Below, piece after piece: positions 28,672-37,946 of a DNA stretch of 64,000 nt. The stretch spans positions 1-64,000 of the forward strand of contig CBDBJK010000032.1 in assembly GCA_965206395.1 (NCBI GenBank), read 5' to 3'. The first letter of the stretch is position 1. Every line of letters starts with the position of its first letter. The position numbers were made by a program, and so were the translations under genes. Under the pieces are notes generated by a model, which made no database searches, was not told where the DNA came from, and saw nothing but the letters and a program-made list of their open reading frames with translations. The stretch is from CBDBJK01 sp965206395. Its GTDB lineage: Bacteria > Chloroflexota > Dehalococcoidia > Lucifugimonadales > CATOSD01.

Positions 28672-29921
28672 TAGGTCGGGGTAGCGTGACACTTCCCTAC
28701 GTTGCTCCGCCCCACTCTCATATGCCTATAGGGAAGCACGCAGGTCACGGCGGTTCTCCATTGGGACCCGCTCGTCTCCACGACGAGCCTGCCGCCCATG
28801 CGCTCGGCCTCCTCCCTCATGTTCCTGAAGCCCTGGCCGCGCGTTGCGTAGTCCTCAGGGAGGCCGGTCCCATCGTCGGATATCGATATCCGCAGGCCGT
28901 CGCGCTCGAAGTCGAGGCCGACGCGGACGTGACTCGCATTGGAGTGGCGGAGCGCGTTGGTCAGGGCGTTGAAGGCGATGGAGAACAGCGCGCCCCGCGT
29001 TGCGGTGGGCAGGGGCGGCTCGACGCCCGACTGCACCAGGTCGGCGGGAATGGAGGAGATGGTCGAGAAGGTCGCCGCCAGAGACTCCAGCACCCCGCCA
29101 AGCTCCATCCCCTCGAAGATCTCCCCGATCTCCATCGGGTGCCTCATCTCCCACATCGCCGACCTGGACAGGGCCGAGGTCTCTTCGAGTGTGGACATCC
29201 GCTCCTCGTTCGACCGGTCGGCAAGCTCCTTCGCCCGCTCGATGCCCACCCCGATCACGTAGGCGGACTGGGCCATCGTGTTGTGGATGGCCTGGGAGAG
29301 CTCGATGCGCTCCCTCTGAAGCACCCGCTCCCTCTCCACGGCCTCCATCCTCCTGATCCGCTCCACCCTGGAGATCAGGTTGACGACAACCACCACCAGG
29401 TACATCCCGGCTACCCTTATGAGCAGTATCTCCTCATCATTGGCCGAGAAGTCCAACCCGGGCTCCACCGCGAGGCAGAGCGCCGCGTAGAAGGCCGCCG
29501 CCATCGTGACCCAGACGAGGGTGAGCCTGACCGATCCAAAGACCACCGCGAACAGGGCGAGGGATGGGTAGTACCCCACGAAGAAGGGGGTCTCGAACCC
29601 CCGGTGCGCCGCAACGCCGCCGCTCAGCATCGCCAGGTCCAGGGCGCTCAGCGCAAGCATCCACCGCCAGGACACGGTCCTTTCCGTGGCGAGCCGGTAG
29701 TGCAGGTATCCGTTGGTGGCGAGCAGCAGTATTGCAAGGGCTACGTTCGGCCCATACACCACCTCGTCGACGTTGAGCGGGTACAGCCAGGCGAAGGTGG
29801 CAATAGTCCAGACGAACCAGCGTCCCCAGACATAGACCCTGGCCACGCGGCGCAGCTCGCCCGGCTCCGGCAGGTCTAGGCTCCGCAGGAAAGCTGGGAA
29901 CCCGCTGGCCGCTGTACTCAA
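28626..29921 (-). CDS. NarL-type membrane sensor histidine kinase
   Basis: Six hydrophobic segments (about residues 30-195) form a membrane sensor without a large extracellular domain. A HisKA_3 dimerisation region follows, with the H-box RIELSQAIHNTMAQSAYVIG, and then a HATPase region: NALTNALRHSNASHVRVGLD (N box), ISISDDGTGLPEDYATRGQG (G1), GFRNMREEAERMGGRLVVET (G2). The natural end is near VLPYRHMRVG; the last 30 codons run into the antisense of a response-regulator remnant, so the original stop was lost or the fusion is recent. The start is a TTG at 29921; an ATG at 29943 is in another frame. A NarL-type partner regulator would be expected next to it, but only remnants are present. Confidence 0.75.
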   Translation of the reverse strand: MSTAASGFPAFLRSLDLPEPGELRRVARVYVWGRWFVWTIATFAWLYPLNVDEVVYGPNVALAILLLATNGYLHYRLATERTVSWRWMLALSALDLAMLSGGVAAHRGFETPFFVGYYPSLALFAVVFGSVRLTLVWVTMAAAFYAALCLAVEPGLDFSANDEEILLIRVAGMYLVVVVVNLISRVERIRRMEAVERERVLQRERIELSQAIHNTMAQSAYVIGVGIERAKELADRSNEERMSTLEETSALSRSAMWEMRHPMEIGEIFEGMELGGVLESLAATFSTISSIPADLVQSGVEPPLPTATRGALFSIAFNALTNALRHSNASHVRVGLDFERDGLRISISDDGTGLPEDYATRGQGFRNMREEAERMGGRLVVETSGSQWRTAVTCVLPYRHMRVGRSNVGKCHATPTYYASASPCVSPFGIR

Positions 29922-30029
29922 TGGATTCAGGACTCGTCTCCATCAGATTGGATTACGGCAGACTGCGGCTGGAATGCGATATGTCCCTCCATCCGGAGCG
30001 GTGGTCTCAGTCTCCAAAGGAGAGGGCCA

Positions 30030-30449
30030 AAGTGGTCGAACCGGCTAGGTGGAAATACCCGTCCAGCATTCATTCTTATCCTAGAATTTAGTCCAAGGAG
30101 TTGAAGGCATCAAGGGCCTATGAACCTCACCGTTTATAGGCATTTGTCTATACCTTTGTTGGTGATGAGGGGCGTCCTGCGGTTCATACTGGAGGGGTCC
30201 GGGGAGTTCGAGGTGGCCGGGCACGCAGGGACGGTGAGGAGGCGGTGGTGGTCTGGGCGGTGCGGAACGGATTGCTGGATGACTAGCGACACGGACTGCT
30301 TTCGGCGATTTGCAGCGGGTACGCACTGTGGCGAAGCAGCTCCGGCGCCAGTTGGGGGACGACGCCAACAACCCCACCTACATCCTCAACGAGCCTCGCG
30401 TCGGCTACCGGATGGAGAGGGGCAGAAGCGGGAACGGGGGACATCATAA
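30030..30449 (+). pseudogene. Chimeric response-regulator repeat, copy 1 (NarL receiver joined to OmpR tail)
   Basis: After a shared leader (CTAGGTGGAAATACCCGTCC at about 30046) the sequence encodes RHLSIPLLVMRGVLRFILEG and SGEFEVAGHAG, the N-terminal part of a NarL-type receiver. It then passes, through a frame change and deletion, into LQRVRTVAKQLRRQLGDDAN and NPTYILNEPRVGYRMERG, the end of an OmpR/KdpE-type winged helix. The same leader, the same chimera and nearly the same junction recur inverted at 63060-63457. It is a dispersed pseudogene repeat rather than a functional regulator. Confidence 0.68.
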
Positions 30450-30516
30450 CCCTGCACGAGGGCACACCTTGCGTTGACGGCGCTAACGACTTACCTTGAC
30501 TTGAATGGAGGACAGA

Positions 30517-31683
30517 ATGGCCAAGCAATTGACATCAGCCGACTGGAAACTAATCAGGGCTAGACTTGATGAAGACCCACGGCGGTACGGTCTGCCGCAG
30601 AGGGAGTACGGCTCGGTGCTCCTAGGGTCCTTCAACATACGAAAGCTGGGGTCATCCCGGAGCCGCAACTCCGACACCTGGGAGTTCCTGGCCGATGTCT
30701 GCCGCAGCTTCGACCTGCTGGCTGTTCAGGAGATAATGGACGACCTCAGCGGCCTGCGGCGGTTGATGTCCCTGCTTGGGCCGGAGTTCAGCATGGTGGT
30801 CTCGGACCTGACCGGCGTCTTCCCCGGCGAGCCGGGACTGGGTGAGCGGCTTGGATTCATCTACCGCTGGAATACGGTGGAACGGATGGAGGTCGCCAGC
30901 GACGTCACCTACGACCGGACCAAGGTCATCGACTCCATCGCCGACAACTACAAGGCGTTTGTCGACGACTTGGGGCCTTACGCAAAGAGGCTGGCGGACT
31001 ACCGGTCGGGAAGGCGCAAGACCAAGCCGAGGCTCAAACTGAGCGTCTTCCTGTCCTTCATCCGCCAGCCCTTCTGCGTGGCGTTCCGCATACCCGGGCA
31101 TCCCGGCACCCGGTCGTATGAGCTCATGGCCGTCAACGCCCACCTGTACTTCGGGAACTACATCGACGACCGGCGCCAGGAGTTCAATGCCCTGGTCGAC
31201 TGGATCATGAGCCGGTTCAGGACCCAGAGCCATGACTACTACCCGAATTTCATGCTGCTGGGCGACCTCAACCTGGACTACGACAATCCCGCCAGGGACC
31301 GGGCGCGGATAGAGGAGCGAATCAAGTCGCTGAACGGGGAGTTGGACGGGGCCAACGTCAACTTCCCCTTCCTCGATATCCACCCAGGTCGGCAGGAGGT
31401 CTTCCGGACCAATGCCCAGATGTCGGAGACCTTCGACCAGATAGGCCTGTTCAATCGGGATTCGCGTCTGCCGACATACATGGACAACGCGGCGATGGGA
31501 AGCCAAGCCAGAGGGCCGGACTACGGGGTGTTTGAATTAGGCAACCTCTTCAGCGAGGCGATATTGGGTCGGCCCTACCAGGAACTGTCGACCGCTGAGA
31601 GGTCGAGCTTCACGGCGAGGTTCGAGCATAAGGTGAGCGACCACATGCCTCTGTGGGTGCGGCTGCGGCTCCCGGTGGACTGA
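30517..31683 (+). CDS. Endonuclease/exonuclease/phosphatase (EEP) family protein
   Basis: The start is the ATG at 30517, five bases after GGAGG. The 388-residue protein has the EEP fold motifs: LLGSFNIRKLG (metal-binding Asn), DLLAVQEIMDD (Glu), AVNAHLYFGNY, NFMLLGDLNLDYD (Asp/Asn pair) and a final KVSDHMPLWVRL (SDH triad). EEP enzymes cleave phosphodiester or phosphate-ester bonds using one metal ion; many act on DNA, and this substrate is unknown. There is no signal peptide, so it is cytoplasmic. It stands between two response-regulator remnants but is itself intact. Confidence 0.85.
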   Translation: MAKQLTSADWKLIRARLDEDPRRYGLPQREYGSVLLGSFNIRKLGSSRSRNSDTWEFLADVCRSFDLLAVQEIMDDLSGLRRLMSLLGPEFSMVVSDLTGVFPGEPGLGERLGFIYRWNTVERMEVASDVTYDRTKVIDSIADNYKAFVDDLGPYAKRLADYRSGRRKTKPRLKLSVFLSFIRQPFCVAFRIPGHPGTRSYELMAVNAHLYFGNYIDDRRQEFNALVDWIMSRFRTQSHDYYPNFMLLGDLNLDYDNPARDRARIEERIKSLNGELDGANVNFPFLDIHPGRQEVFRTNAQMSETFDQIGLFNRDSRLPTYMDNAAMGSQARGPDYGVFELGNLFSEAILGRPYQELSTAERSSFTARFEHKVSDHMPLWVRLRLPVD

Positions 31684-31719
31684 AGTCCCCCTATCATGTC
31701 GGCCACGGCTGCGGAGAAC

Positions 31720-31788
31720 ACTCCGCTGGTGGTCCGCGTCGGCTACCGGATGCCGAAGGGGGAGACGCAGGAGCAAGAGAAGCTGTGA
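31720..31788 (+). pseudogene. Response-regulator winged-helix tail, remnant 3
   Basis: The frame ends VVRVGYRMPKGETQEQEKL then stop. VGYRMPKGE is the same C-terminal motif found in the other response-regulator remnants; nothing of the preceding domain is left. Confidence 0.55.
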
Positions 31789-31880
31789 GGGAGAGAAATG
31801 GACGTGCATGATGCGACGAACGTGTCCGGTGATTCTATGGGAGAGGGTTTTCAAATCGCCTGGCTAGTTGAGGGACGCCT

Positions 31881-32444
31881 GTGAGACATATGATTCGGCT
31901 TTCACTCGAAATCGACTTCGACGCTCCCGACTTGGAGGGACTGCCGGAGGACGCTGGTGCAGATTTTGGGTATCTTGATCAGCTGCTCGCCGCGCTTTCC
32001 ACGCTTGTACGCGACACCCCTTGGCCTGAGTCGGCCCAAGGTGAGTTTCTCGACTATGCGACGCGAGACGTCTACGAGTTCGCTTGCGCAATTCGCATGG
32101 AGGCGGCAGCGGGACGATGGACGGTGGCTACGACACTCATAAGACCCCTACAGGAGCGATCAGAGTACGCCCTCGCGGCAGCCATAGATTCAAGTTTTCG
32201 GGATACGTACGTAGAGCACATCAATACACTGATAGATAGGAAGTTCACTGGGCGGTCGAAACAGAGACAGTTGGTGCAAGTCGCTCGCGGGGCAATAGAT
32301 CGGTGGGCGAAGAAGCATCACGGGAAGGAAGGTCTCCTGGAAACCAGCATAACGCTCAACAAGATAGGCAGTGAAGTCCTGCATCATGGCATTGGCCTAT
32401 CTAGGGAAGCGGGGAGATTGTGGCAGCTCGTCCGGGGCTCCTAA
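31881..32444 (+). CDS. Hypothetical helical protein, 187 aa
   Basis: The frame opens MRHMIRLSLEIDFDAPDLEG and is mostly helical and charged, with ATTLIRPLQERSEYALAAAI and ITLNKIGSEVLHHGIGLSRE near the end. The Arg-Pro-Leu-x-E-R and late His-containing helix vaguely recall DUF5677/HEPN-type proteins, but I cannot identify a diagnostic RX4-6H motif. No strong ribosome binding site is visible. There are no frameshifts. Its position among defence-type genes suggests, but does not prove, a related role. Confidence 0.5.
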   Translation: MRHMIRLSLEIDFDAPDLEGLPEDAGADFGYLDQLLAALSTLVRDTPWPESAQGEFLDYATRDVYEFACAIRMEAAAGRWTVATTLIRPLQERSEYALAAAIDSSFRDTYVEHINTLIDRKFTGRSKQRQLVQVARGAIDRWAKKHHGKEGLLETSITLNKIGSEVLHHGIGLSREAGRLWQLVRGS

Positions 32445-32564
32445 GAATGGTCAGTGGCCGCGTACAGTGTGGGATGGCCAACGTCATGTTGGCAATCAAG
32501 GTTGTGGGTGGAAACGATACGGAGGCTTGGCGAAAGGCCTTGGCCTTTGTGACCCTAGCTTAGG

Positions 32565-32911
32565 GGCGCCGGCGACGAGGAGGCCGGTTCCCGGAGCGAG
32601 AACTCCGTCGCCGCCGCGGCTGGTCCGGAGACCTTCTCCTTCGAGGAGTTGCTTCGCCTGCTGGCCTCCGCGATGGGCATCCATGCGAGAATGGTGCACG
32701 CACCGCCGCGGGTGGGTCTCGGCCTTACCCAGCTGGTTGGCCTGCTCAAGGGCGACGTTGCGCTCACCGGCGACGAGGTTGCCGGCCTGCTCACCTCCAA
32801 GGCCGCACCTACCGGCACGACCACGCTGGCCGACTGGCTCATAGAGAACAGGGACGGTCTGGGGAGGAAGTATGTGTCGGAGTTGGGGCGGAATTTCCGC
32901 TTGTATAGGTC
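32565..32911 (+). pseudogene. NAD(P)-binding epimerase-like protein, C-terminal fragment
   Basis: The frame reads AGPETFSFEELLRLLASAMG then IHARMVHAPPRVGLGLTQLV, LTGDEVAGLLTSKA and TTLADWLIENRDGLGRKYVS. This is the C-terminal part of atypical SDR/NDUFA9-like proteins. The Rossmann N-terminus is missing. The frame continues past the natural end without a sensible tail. Confidence 0.55.
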
Positions 32912-32967
32912 GCGGGCTTGGGATGAATGTACGTGGCAATCCGGGGATTGCAAAAGGGAGGGTACCG

Positions 32968-33978
32968 ATGCCGGATGGGGTAGGTTCAGGGCCGTCTAAA
33001 GAGCCAATTCAGTTCGTCGCAACAGAAGGTACTCCCGTGTCTGTGGGCCGCAGAGACAAGGCGGAGAGAATCCGAGAGGCGATCATTGACCTCCAACTCG
33101 TAATCGACGGATGCGACGACCTGCCCCGTCGTCGGTTTCGCGATGCGGCGGCGTCGCTTGCACGGCATTGCGCTATCTTCCTCAGAAAGATGGTGCTGGG
33201 CGACGAGCGGAACCGGCGCCTGCTGGACGCGGAATTCTGTCAAATTGCGGGAGTGCGCTTCGATAGAATCCCCCGGATTACAGGGGACCGGAGAACCCTG
33301 ACCCTTGTGCCGGTGAACATCTTCGGAGGTTACGCGCAGTTCACGAAGCTGGACGAGGAGACCGGAGAGCCGGAGGGCGTCCATGTTATGCCCATGGGAC
33401 CGCAGCGGCTCAGCTTTGCCGTCGAGTGGCCGCTGAACGGAATGGCGGACTGGCTCAGCCAGCCGACGCCTGAAGACGCTTGGAAGATAAGGCCGGAGGC
33501 GTTGTTTGACACGGAGTCGGACCCGAGTCCTGACTGTGATGCGTGGCTCGGACAGCAATTGGTCCTGTTCGACAACCGGGGAATTACCCTAAAGGACGTC
33601 ATAAGGGTGATGGTCAACACAGAAGCGGCCCACTCCCCGCCATTACAGCGGTTGATGGTCCCAAGAGGCACGAGTGACGAGGCCAGGTTCAGGGTCGTTA
33701 GGGATAGTGAGATTCACATTCTGAGCCACATAACCGTCTGTGGCGTGCGATACAGCCATGCGATAGTCATCGAGACTGCGATGTACCTCTACAGGCAACT
33801 GACGAAAAGCGGGTCTATCAGGCAGCCCGAAGGAGCAGGGCAAATCCTGGAGTTCAACTTCGCGCCGGAAGAGGTGTTCTCGGACTGTCAGGACTGGCTA
33901 CGCTTCGACGGCGGACTCGCAGCGTCCTTTGGGGGCGCGGGTCGGTCCATAACACACAGGGTGAGGGCGCCGAGGTGA
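32968..33978 (+). CDS. Hypothetical protein, 336 aa
   Basis: GGGAGG at about 32956 sits five bases before the ATG at 32968, which I prefer over the longer frame that begins inside the epimerase fragment. The protein (KAERIREAIIDLQLVIDGCD, then SLARHCAIFLRKMVLGDERN) starts helical, followed by a strand-rich middle (TLVPVNIFGGYAQFTKLD, VHVMPMGPQRLSFAVEWPLN) and a helical end (HAIVIETAMYLYRQLTKSG). It is soluble and appears complete. I do not recognise the family. Downstream bases 33979-34119 are intergenic. Confidence 0.6.
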   Translation: MPDGVGSGPSKEPIQFVATEGTPVSVGRRDKAERIREAIIDLQLVIDGCDDLPRRRFRDAAASLARHCAIFLRKMVLGDERNRRLLDAEFCQIAGVRFDRIPRITGDRRTLTLVPVNIFGGYAQFTKLDEETGEPEGVHVMPMGPQRLSFAVEWPLNGMADWLSQPTPEDAWKIRPEALFDTESDPSPDCDAWLGQQLVLFDNRGITLKDVIRVMVNTEAAHSPPLQRLMVPRGTSDEARFRVVRDSEIHILSHITVCGVRYSHAIVIETAMYLYRQLTKSGSIRQPEGAGQILEFNFAPEEVFSDCQDWLRFDGGLAASFGGAGRSITHRVRAPR

Positions 33979-34119
33979 TGACACATCGAAGTGCCGAATC
34001 ACCAGAACAATGACTGTGGACCGCCGGACGCCCAGGGGCGAGACGGCAGACAAGTAGAGACGGCCGGGAGGGTGATGTAGTACATTACATCAGGGTATCC
34101 ACCATCCTAGGAACGAGCC

Positions 34120-34302
34120 ATGTACATGCCCGAGGAATATACCGTGCCCCAAGCGGCGTCCTACCTAAATGTGAGTGAGGAGACGGTTCGCCGGAACATC
34201 AGGTCCAAGGGCCTGAAAGCCTTGCGCCGTGGGACCCAGTGGTTCATCCCGCAGAATGTCCTTGTGGTCTTCGCCAACAGCTACGACCCTAAGAGCGTCT
34301 AA
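34120..34302 (+). CDS. Excisionase/BldC-type HTH protein, C-terminus replaced by IS insertion
   Basis: The 60-residue protein MYMPEEYTVPQAASYLNVSE then ETVRRNIRSKGLKALRRGTQ is a MerR-like (HTH_17) DNA-binding domain of the excisionase/BldC type. An AGGA site precedes the ATG at 34120. The IS427-type element is inserted at TAA within the last codons: the present protein ends YDPKSV, whereas the joined flanks would read YDPKTGQIRQLL before a TAG at 35201. The core domain is untouched, so it may still bind DNA. Such small HTH proteins often head mobile or defence operons, consistent with the methylase and TIR genes downstream. Confidence 0.72.
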   Translation: MYMPEEYTVPQAASYLNVSEETVRRNIRSKGLKALRRGTQWFIPQNVLVVFANSYDPKSV

Positions 34303-35172
34303 CAAAACCATTATTGGAACAGAAAGCGAGAGCAGATGATGGCACAACCTATGGCCAAGAAAGCCTCATGTATGTCTGCCCTGCGCTCATATCGAACCCG
34401 TAAGCGTCGGAACTGATGAAGCCAACTCAGGCTTCTCTCAACCACCCATCTATGCACACCCAACCCGCTGCCATGCGGCTCACCTCGCTTGGCCAGCAGC
34501 GGCCAGATATGTCGCTTCTTCAACTCCTTGCGAACAGGCTCAGAGTCATACCCTCTGTCTCCCTGCGCCTGAAGAGGACGCTTGCGAGGCCTGCCTCGCT
34601 TGCCCTTGACAGCAGGTATGGCATCCACCAACTCAAGGGCTTGGGTGACATCGTGAGCGTTCGCGCCAGTCAACCTGACCGCCAGTGGAATGCCCTGGGC
34701 ATCGGTTATGATATGATGCTTGCTACCCGCCTTCGCCCTGTCCGTGGGGTTGGGGCCTGTTTTCTGCCCCCAAAAACTGCTCGCACTGAAGCACTGTCCA
34801 GCACTGCGCGAGTCCAGTCTATGCGCTCAGCTGCTTGCAGGCGCTCAAGGCATACCAAGTGGATGCGCTCCCAGACTCCCGACTGGTGCCAATCTCTGAG
34901 GCGCCTCCAGCAGGTCATCCCACTGCCACAGTCCATCTCCTTGGGTAGGTCTTCCCAGCCAATGCCTGTCTTTAGCACGAACAGTATCCCACTTAGGACC
35001 TGTCTGTCAGGTATCCTGGGCCTTCCTCCTTTCGGCTTCGGTGGTTGTGGCGGCAGTAAAGGTTGCACCAGTTCCCAGAATTCATCGCTTACAAGGGGCT
35101 TAGACATTAGGTCATCCTCCTCCAGAGAATGTCCAGATTCTAACCCCTTTTATTAGGTTTTGTTAGACGCTC
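34293..35172 (-). mobile_element. IS427-type (IS5 family) element, 880 bp
   Basis: Ends GAGCGTCTAACAAAACC are perfectly inverted and flanked by TAA duplications (34290-34292 and 35173-35175). It shares these ends with the MITE at 18291-18463. Confidence 0.93.
34311..35107 (-). CDS. IS427-type transposase made by -1 frameshift
   Basis: The first frame, MSKPLVSDEFWELVQPLLPP to TRAVLDSASVRAVFGG, is the DUF4096-type N-terminal part with the first catalytic Asp (LDSA). At TTTTTGGGGGC the frame must shift by -1 to continue as GQKTGPNPTDRAKAGSKHHI, then LTGANAHDVTQALELVDAIP, GDRGYDSEPVRKEL (second Asp) and RWVVERSLSWLHQFRRL (Glu). Without the shift the first frame ends VASIIS. Such a shift on a T/G run is usual in this group. 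The joined protein is about 265 residues and looks functional. Confidence 0.9.
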
Positions 35173-35279
35173 TAAGACAGGTCAGATACGACAGTTGCTC
35201 TAGATGCAATGGGCCGATGCATCCGGCGGCAGCTACCGGGTGCGCCAGCCAGATGATTGAACACATGGAACATATAGGT

Positions 35280-36225
35280 ATGAATGCTTCGACAGAGAAG
35301 GCTACGGCCATCCAGCTCGGCACTTTTCCGGCAGGGTTGAACGTTCCGGTCCCCTCCGCGGGCTCCAGCCCGTTGGAGTATGCCGAGGCCCTGGGCGCGG
35401 CCTACCTTTCGTTCTCCCGGCACAACCACCGGAAGAATGGCTGGCGGACACTACTTGACGCCCCCTGCCATCGCAACGTTCATGGCGAGGTACTGCTCCT
35501 ACTCGGATCCGCACATGCGAGTCCTCGACCCCGGGAGCGGCATGGGTATTCTGTCGGCCGCCGTCTGCGAAGCAACCTGCCGCAGTGGCATCGTCAGGGC
35601 GCTCCACATCGATGCCTATGAGACCGACGGCCTGCTGGCGGCTCTCTCCCTGTTGATGCTCAGTTTTTCGCGAGACTGGCTGGCTCAACGTGGCGTGGCA
35701 ATGACCTTCGACGTGAAACATGGAGATTTTGTGCTGGAGCACGCCGAGGCCCTCGCAGCCATGTCGAGGATCAACGGAGGCGACCCGAGCATCATTAAGG
35801 GCAGGACCGAGTACAGCCTTGTCATCTCCAATCCCCCGTACTTCAAGATAGGCAAGGACGACCCTAGAGCCATTGCGTGGGCCTCCGTCGTGCATGGACA
35901 GCCCAATATCTACGCCATCTTTATGGCGATCTCCGCCGAGCTTCTCTCGAAGACCGGCACGCTGGTGTACATCGTGCCACGGAGCTTTGCTTCTGGGCCT
36001 TACTTCCGTAGGTTCAGGGAGGTCTTCTTCCGAAGGGTAGCTCCCACGGCCATCCACCTCTTCGAGTCCAGGAAGGACGTGTTCAAGAATCAGACGGTGC
36101 TCCAGGAGAATCTGGTGATCGCGGCCCGAAGCCGACTGAACGGCGAGGTTCTCGATCACGGCCGGGTGCTCGTGTCCCACAGTAGGGTAGCCCACGACCT
36201 GCTCAGTTGGTTAAGGCTGGCATGA
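35280..36225 (+). CDS. N6-adenine DNA methyltransferase (Eco57I-like), 4-bp frameshift
   Basis: The N-terminal part (MNASTEKATAIQLGTFPAGL, EYAEALGAAYLSFSRHNHRK) and the catalytic part (GGHYLTPPAIATFMARYCSY) are in different frames. A tandem TGGCTGGC near 35437 explains this: with one TGGC removed the protein reads HRKNGGHYLTPP continuously. Motif I is LDPGSGMGILSAAVCEA, and the catalytic NPPY motif is in VISNPPYFKIGKDD. The enzyme would methylate adenine N6. It ends earlier than typical Eco57I-type enzymes, with no clear specificity domain. Its stop overlaps the TIR gene start (ATGA, 36222-36225), implying coupled translation. As assembled the gene is frameshifted. Confidence 0.78.
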
Positions 36226-37167
36226 CCAAGGACGAACATACCAGTGCTGCTCGTGTGGTTTTCGTAGTTCATGGCAGGAATCTTGTGGCTCGTGACGCGC
36301 TCTTCGATTTTCTCAGAGCAATAGATCTTCATCCACTGGAGTGGTCCGAAGCCGTGCGAGCTGCAGGTAGACCATCACCATACATAGGCGAGATCCTTGA
36401 TGGCGCATTTTCGCGTGCCCAGGCTGTTGTAGTACTTCTAACACCTGACGACGATGCTCGGCTGAGACAGCAACTTTGGGAGGCGAGTGAGTCTCCCCAT
36501 GAGACTGTGGCTGCAGGTCAAGCGAGGCCAAATGTACTGTTTGAGGCGGGTATGGCGATGGGACGCGATGAGCGACGTACGGTGCTAGTGGAACTGGGTA
36601 GCTTGCGGCCCTTTAGCGACATTGCGGGCCGGCATACGATTCGACTCGACAACAGTTCACAACGGCGCCAAGAATTGGCCCAGCGATTGCAGCAGTCAGG
36701 ATGCTCGGTGAGCTTAGAAGGCACTGACTGGCACTCAGCTGGGGATTTTGAGGCTGCGCTGGTTCCCGTATCTCAAGACGATTCAAATCCCACTGCAAGA
36801 GTGAAGACTCCTACCTATGGTGGAATCGTTGCACTTTCAGGTGACGCGGCAAATCTATTGGTTGAGGCGATGGAAAAGCAAGCTACACGTAATACAGCGA
36901 TTACAGTCACCGAGCGGCACAGTAGTCAGGACCAACGGCAAGAGTTTTGGGGGACTGGAAGACCTGCGATCGGGTGCAACGGGGGAAATGGCCCTTAATG
37001 AACTCGTTGACGCAAGGCTCGTGGTCGAAGATGACAGCTCAAATGGTGAGGTGTTTGGCGTGACTGAAGCAGGATTTGATCTTGTCGACAGCTTTGAGAA
37101 CGACCAACACTTGGTGCAAGAGGAGATCGAACGAAAATTGCGCCAATCTAGCAAAGAGATAGATTAG
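36222..37167 (+). CDS. TIR-like NADase effector with C-terminal winged helix, frameshift in T4G5 run
   Basis: Residues about 12-165 form a TIR-like nucleotide-binding domain of the CAP12/predicted-nucleotide-binding type: RVVFVVHGRNLVARDALFDF, YIGEILDGAFSRAQAVVVLL, RPNVLFEAGMAMGR with the catalytic-type Glu (108), then SDIAGRHTIRLDNSSQRRQE. Members cleave NAD and kill infected cells; that activity is inferred here. The first frame ends soon after QRQEFWGTGRP. At 36945-36953 (TTTTGGGGG) a +1 shift leads to GGLEDLRSGATGEMALNELV and a small winged helix (RLVVEDDSSNGEVFGVTEAG) ending at 37167. The whole is about 313 residues. The shift may be a sequence error, a mutation, or true slippage. Start and methylase stop overlap. 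Confidence 0.78.
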
Positions 37168-37220
37168 GCAACAGAACAATCGGAACTCGGTTTGTACGAC
37201 GGCTGAGGTTGGTGCGGGAG

Positions 37221-37946
37221 ATGAAGATTGCGGTTATGCCTTTCGGTTGGGGTGAGGCCGAACCAAAAGATGTAAAGGTCTTGCTGGAGAATGCAGCTTC
37301 TCATCTTGATCGATTTCAGAGACGTCCTCTTGCGGGTACCATAGTGATCGTGCCCGCACCAAGTAGTGATTTGAGGCCAAGGACTCACTACCGTCCTTCG
37401 GCTTGCGGTCCATACTTCGTACAACTGACCTCCTGCGACCGAGATTGGGCGAGGCTCTCATACCAGTTTTCCCATGAGTTTTGTCATGTGCTCTCGGGCT
37501 ATGAGAGTCTCAGAGAGGGACCGAACAACTGGTTTCACGAGGCCATCTGCGAATTGGCTTCGATATTCACCCTCCGGCGGATGGCTGAAGTGTGGCCCTC
37601 CTGCCCTCCATACTCCAACTGGAAAGGCTATGCTGAAGCATTGGCTGATTACACCCAAAAGCTCCTTTCCTGCAAAGGGCGACAACTACCTGTAGGTGTC
37701 ACGCTTCGAGAATGGTTATCACACAAGGAGGAGGAGCTTCGTAGAGACCCCCGCAAGAGAGACGAGAACGCAGTTGTCGCGTACTCTCTGTTGCCGATAT
37801 TGGAGCGCGAGCCCTGGGGATGGAATTCCATCCGTCAACTGCCTGATTCCTCAGCAATGTTCGGGGACTACCTGCTAGAATGGTACACACGAGTTGAACT
37901 TGCGGACAGACCTTTCGTGAAGCGAATTTTAGATGCCTTCGCCTAA
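37221..37946 (+). CDS. HExxH-type metallopeptidase-like protein
   Basis: The ATG at 37221 gives a 241-residue product. The zinc-binding motif is HEFCH (His85, Glu86, His89), followed by NNWFHEAICELAS with a downstream Glu in the position expected of a gluzincin (107 or 111). The N-terminus (MKIAVMPFGW) and a strand before the motif (GTIVIVPAPSSD) suit a small peptidase fold; there is no signal peptide, so it is cytoplasmic. It follows the TIR gene by about 50 bases on the same strand and is likely cotranscribed. A protease beside an NADase effector could release or regulate it, as CapP-type peptidases do in other defence systems; this is inference. The gene is intact. Confidence 0.72.
   Translation: MKIAVMPFGWGEAEPKDVKVLLENAASHLDRFQRRPLAGTIVIVPAPSSDLRPRTHYRPSACGPYFVQLTSCDRDWARLSYQFSHEFCHVLSGYESLREGPNNWFHEAICELASIFTLRRMAEVWPSCPPYSNWKGYAEALADYTQKLLSCKGRQLPVGVTLREWLSHKEEELRRDPRKRDENAVVAYSLLPILEREPWGWNSIRQLPDSSAMFGDYLLEWYTRVELADRPFVKRILDAFA

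Noticed and set aside
28686..29879. 397-codon plus-strand frame
   Set aside because: It is the His/Pro/Gly-rich antisense of the histidine kinase, a usual shadow in GC-rich genes.
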